Positions 51,036 to 51,617 of a DNA stretch of 51,617 nucleotides are shown in pieces; the first letter of the stretch is position 1; each line of letters opens with the position of its first letter. The notes beneath the pieces are model-generated. The model was not told the origin of the DNA. It searched no databases and saw only the letters and a list, made by a program, of their open reading frames with translations. The stretch is from Desulfobacterales bacterium. GTDB lineage: Bacteria; Desulfobacterota; Desulfobacteria; Desulfobacterales; Desulfosarcinaceae. A program made the translations under genes and the position numbers. The DNA is taken from positions 1 through 51,617 of the forward strand of contig JACRDD010000039.1 in assembly GCA_016218685.1 (NCBI GenBank), given 5' to 3'.

Positions 51036-51617
51036 TTAGCATTGCTTTTTTGGGAGCTCATCGCGCTTTTTATGGATGCGTGCGACCACATCCTTGGCCA
51101 CCTCCATAACCTCCTGGGGAGCGTTCATCTCTTGCCCAAGCATCATTTTCAGGGCAACGATCAGGGGTTCCATTTTGGCTCCAGTCGGTGTGCGGGTCAT
51201 CATTTTCAGAGTTTCGCTTTCGAATCCCTGCGCAGCGAAATCCATAAGACGACCCATGATTGGATTATAGTGATCCTCCAAGAGATCAGGGCGATTAAGA
51301 ACGGTTTTAAGAAGCGTCGATGCCTCCTCGGATCTTCCCAGGTGCAACAGAACCAACGATTTTTCCACAATGGCGCCGACATGGCAAAGGGTCAACGAGG
51401 ATTCATCACGGCTTGCCACCTTTTCCAGCGCATGGTCAAAAGCTGAAATCGCCTCTTGGGAGCGGCCTTCACCTTCGAGCGTGATGCCTTTGCAGAGCAG
51501 CGCCCCTGCCACCTGTTCCACGATGGCGGCCTCGGGCCTATCGCCAAAGCGATTGATCAACTCGTCATACACAGCAATTTCATCACCGGTGCGCTGCATG
51601 GCCCCGAGCGTGACGCC
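51036..51617 (-). CDS. TPR-repeat protein, 5' end cut by the window
   Basis: The frame runs off the right edge: the six codons before the ATG at 51599 stay open and read GVTLGA, in phase with the repeat, so the gene starts outside the window. The 193 visible residues contain tetratricopeptide units (EIAVYDELINRFGD, GRSQEAISAFDHALEKV, GRSEEASTLLKTVL). These are helical protein-binding repeats, with no catalytic motif. Its partner is unknown. Confidence 0.8.
   Translation of the reverse strand, partial: GVTLGAMQRTGDEIAVYDELINRFGDRPEAAIVEQVAGALLCKGITLEGEGRSQEAISAFDHALEKVASRDESSLTLCHVGAIVEKSLVLLHLGRSEEASTLLKTVLNRPDLLEDHYNPIMGRLMDFAAQGFESETLKMMTRTPTGAKMEPLIVALKMMLGQEMNAPQEVMEVAKDVVARIHKKRDELPKKQC

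Overview
The window is visibly GC-rich chromosomal DNA and reads as an anaerobic, respiratory, flagellated Desulfobacterota (most likely Desulfobacterales; this is inference). The basis is an LdhGH-type lactate dehydrogenase in the arrangement seen in sulfate reducers, a periplasmic [NiFe] hydrogenase of NiFeSe-like sequence, a chemoreceptor with a covalent-haem motif, an NDP-forming acyl-CoA synthetase, and many SDR, FadH-like and nitronate-monooxygenase-like oxidoreductases. No rRNA, tRNA, CRISPR array or intact transposon was seen. Most genes lie on the minus strand in short operons.

Layout. 0.3-5 kb: a TetR-controlled oxidoreductase module (SDR, old-yellow-enzyme/FadH-like reductase, TetR regulator, zinc alcohol dehydrogenase). 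The two minus-strand promoters share the same architecture and an identical 14-bp palindromic operator. 5-9.4 kb: a MoxR / DUF58 / transglutaminase operon. 9.8-12.4 kb: a short-Q-loop (CIO-type) cytochrome bd oxidase, cydAB, followed by a 38-aa DUF2474-like subunit gene and a strong intrinsic terminator. 12.5-16.7 kb: a TPR-like protein, succinate dehydrogenase/fumarate reductase flavoprotein and Fe-S subunits without a membrane anchor gene, and a HAMP sensor with a Cys-rich tail. 16.9-23.2 kb: lipoproteins, a hydrolase, a BaiN/YhiN flavoprotein, a long palindromic repeat, and a split ADP-forming acyl-CoA synthetase. 23.3-24 kb: a Phd/VapC-type toxin-antitoxin pair. 24-31 kb: a lactate-utilisation operon (ldhG, ldhH, OFA-type permease, SDR) with a cache-HAMP histidine kinase upstream. 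31-34.5 kb: small enzymes (GNAT, ABM monooxygenase, spermidine-synthase-like, DUF188, acetoacetate-decarboxylase-like). 34.6-35.1 kb: a decayed gene fragment. 35.2-37.9 kb: a CpxAR-like two-component system with a Spy/CpxP-like protein and three GTAAC boxes at 10-bp period. 38-41 kb: an HD hydrolase, a GNAT with an operator-embedded mini-ORF, and an XRE/MmyB-like regulator divergent from a DUF2834 membrane protein.

The most interesting part is 41.1-45.3 kb. A [NiFe] hydrogenase is encoded in the order large-small and is translationally coupled (ATGA overlap) to a methyl-accepting chemotaxis protein whose periplasmic domain carries a CxxCH haem site. The large subunit ends exactly at the last nickel-loop histidine, with no cleavable C-terminal peptide. 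The small subunit has a Tat signal, no membrane anchor, and a Cys where standard enzymes have the Pro beside a [3Fe-4S] medial cluster. No dedicated cytochrome or quinone-reducing partner is encoded beside it. I infer a possible hydrogen-sensing or hydrogen-taxis complex in which the hydrogenase passes electrons to the receptor haem.

Immediately divergent from it is an ATGA-coupled pair: a polytopic membrane protein and a 1263-aa secreted modular protein of unrecognised function (45.5-49.9 kb). This is the best candidate for an uncharacterised system besides the hydrogenase-receptor operon. The window ends with a nitronate-monooxygenase-like flavoprotein and a TPR gene cut by the right edge.
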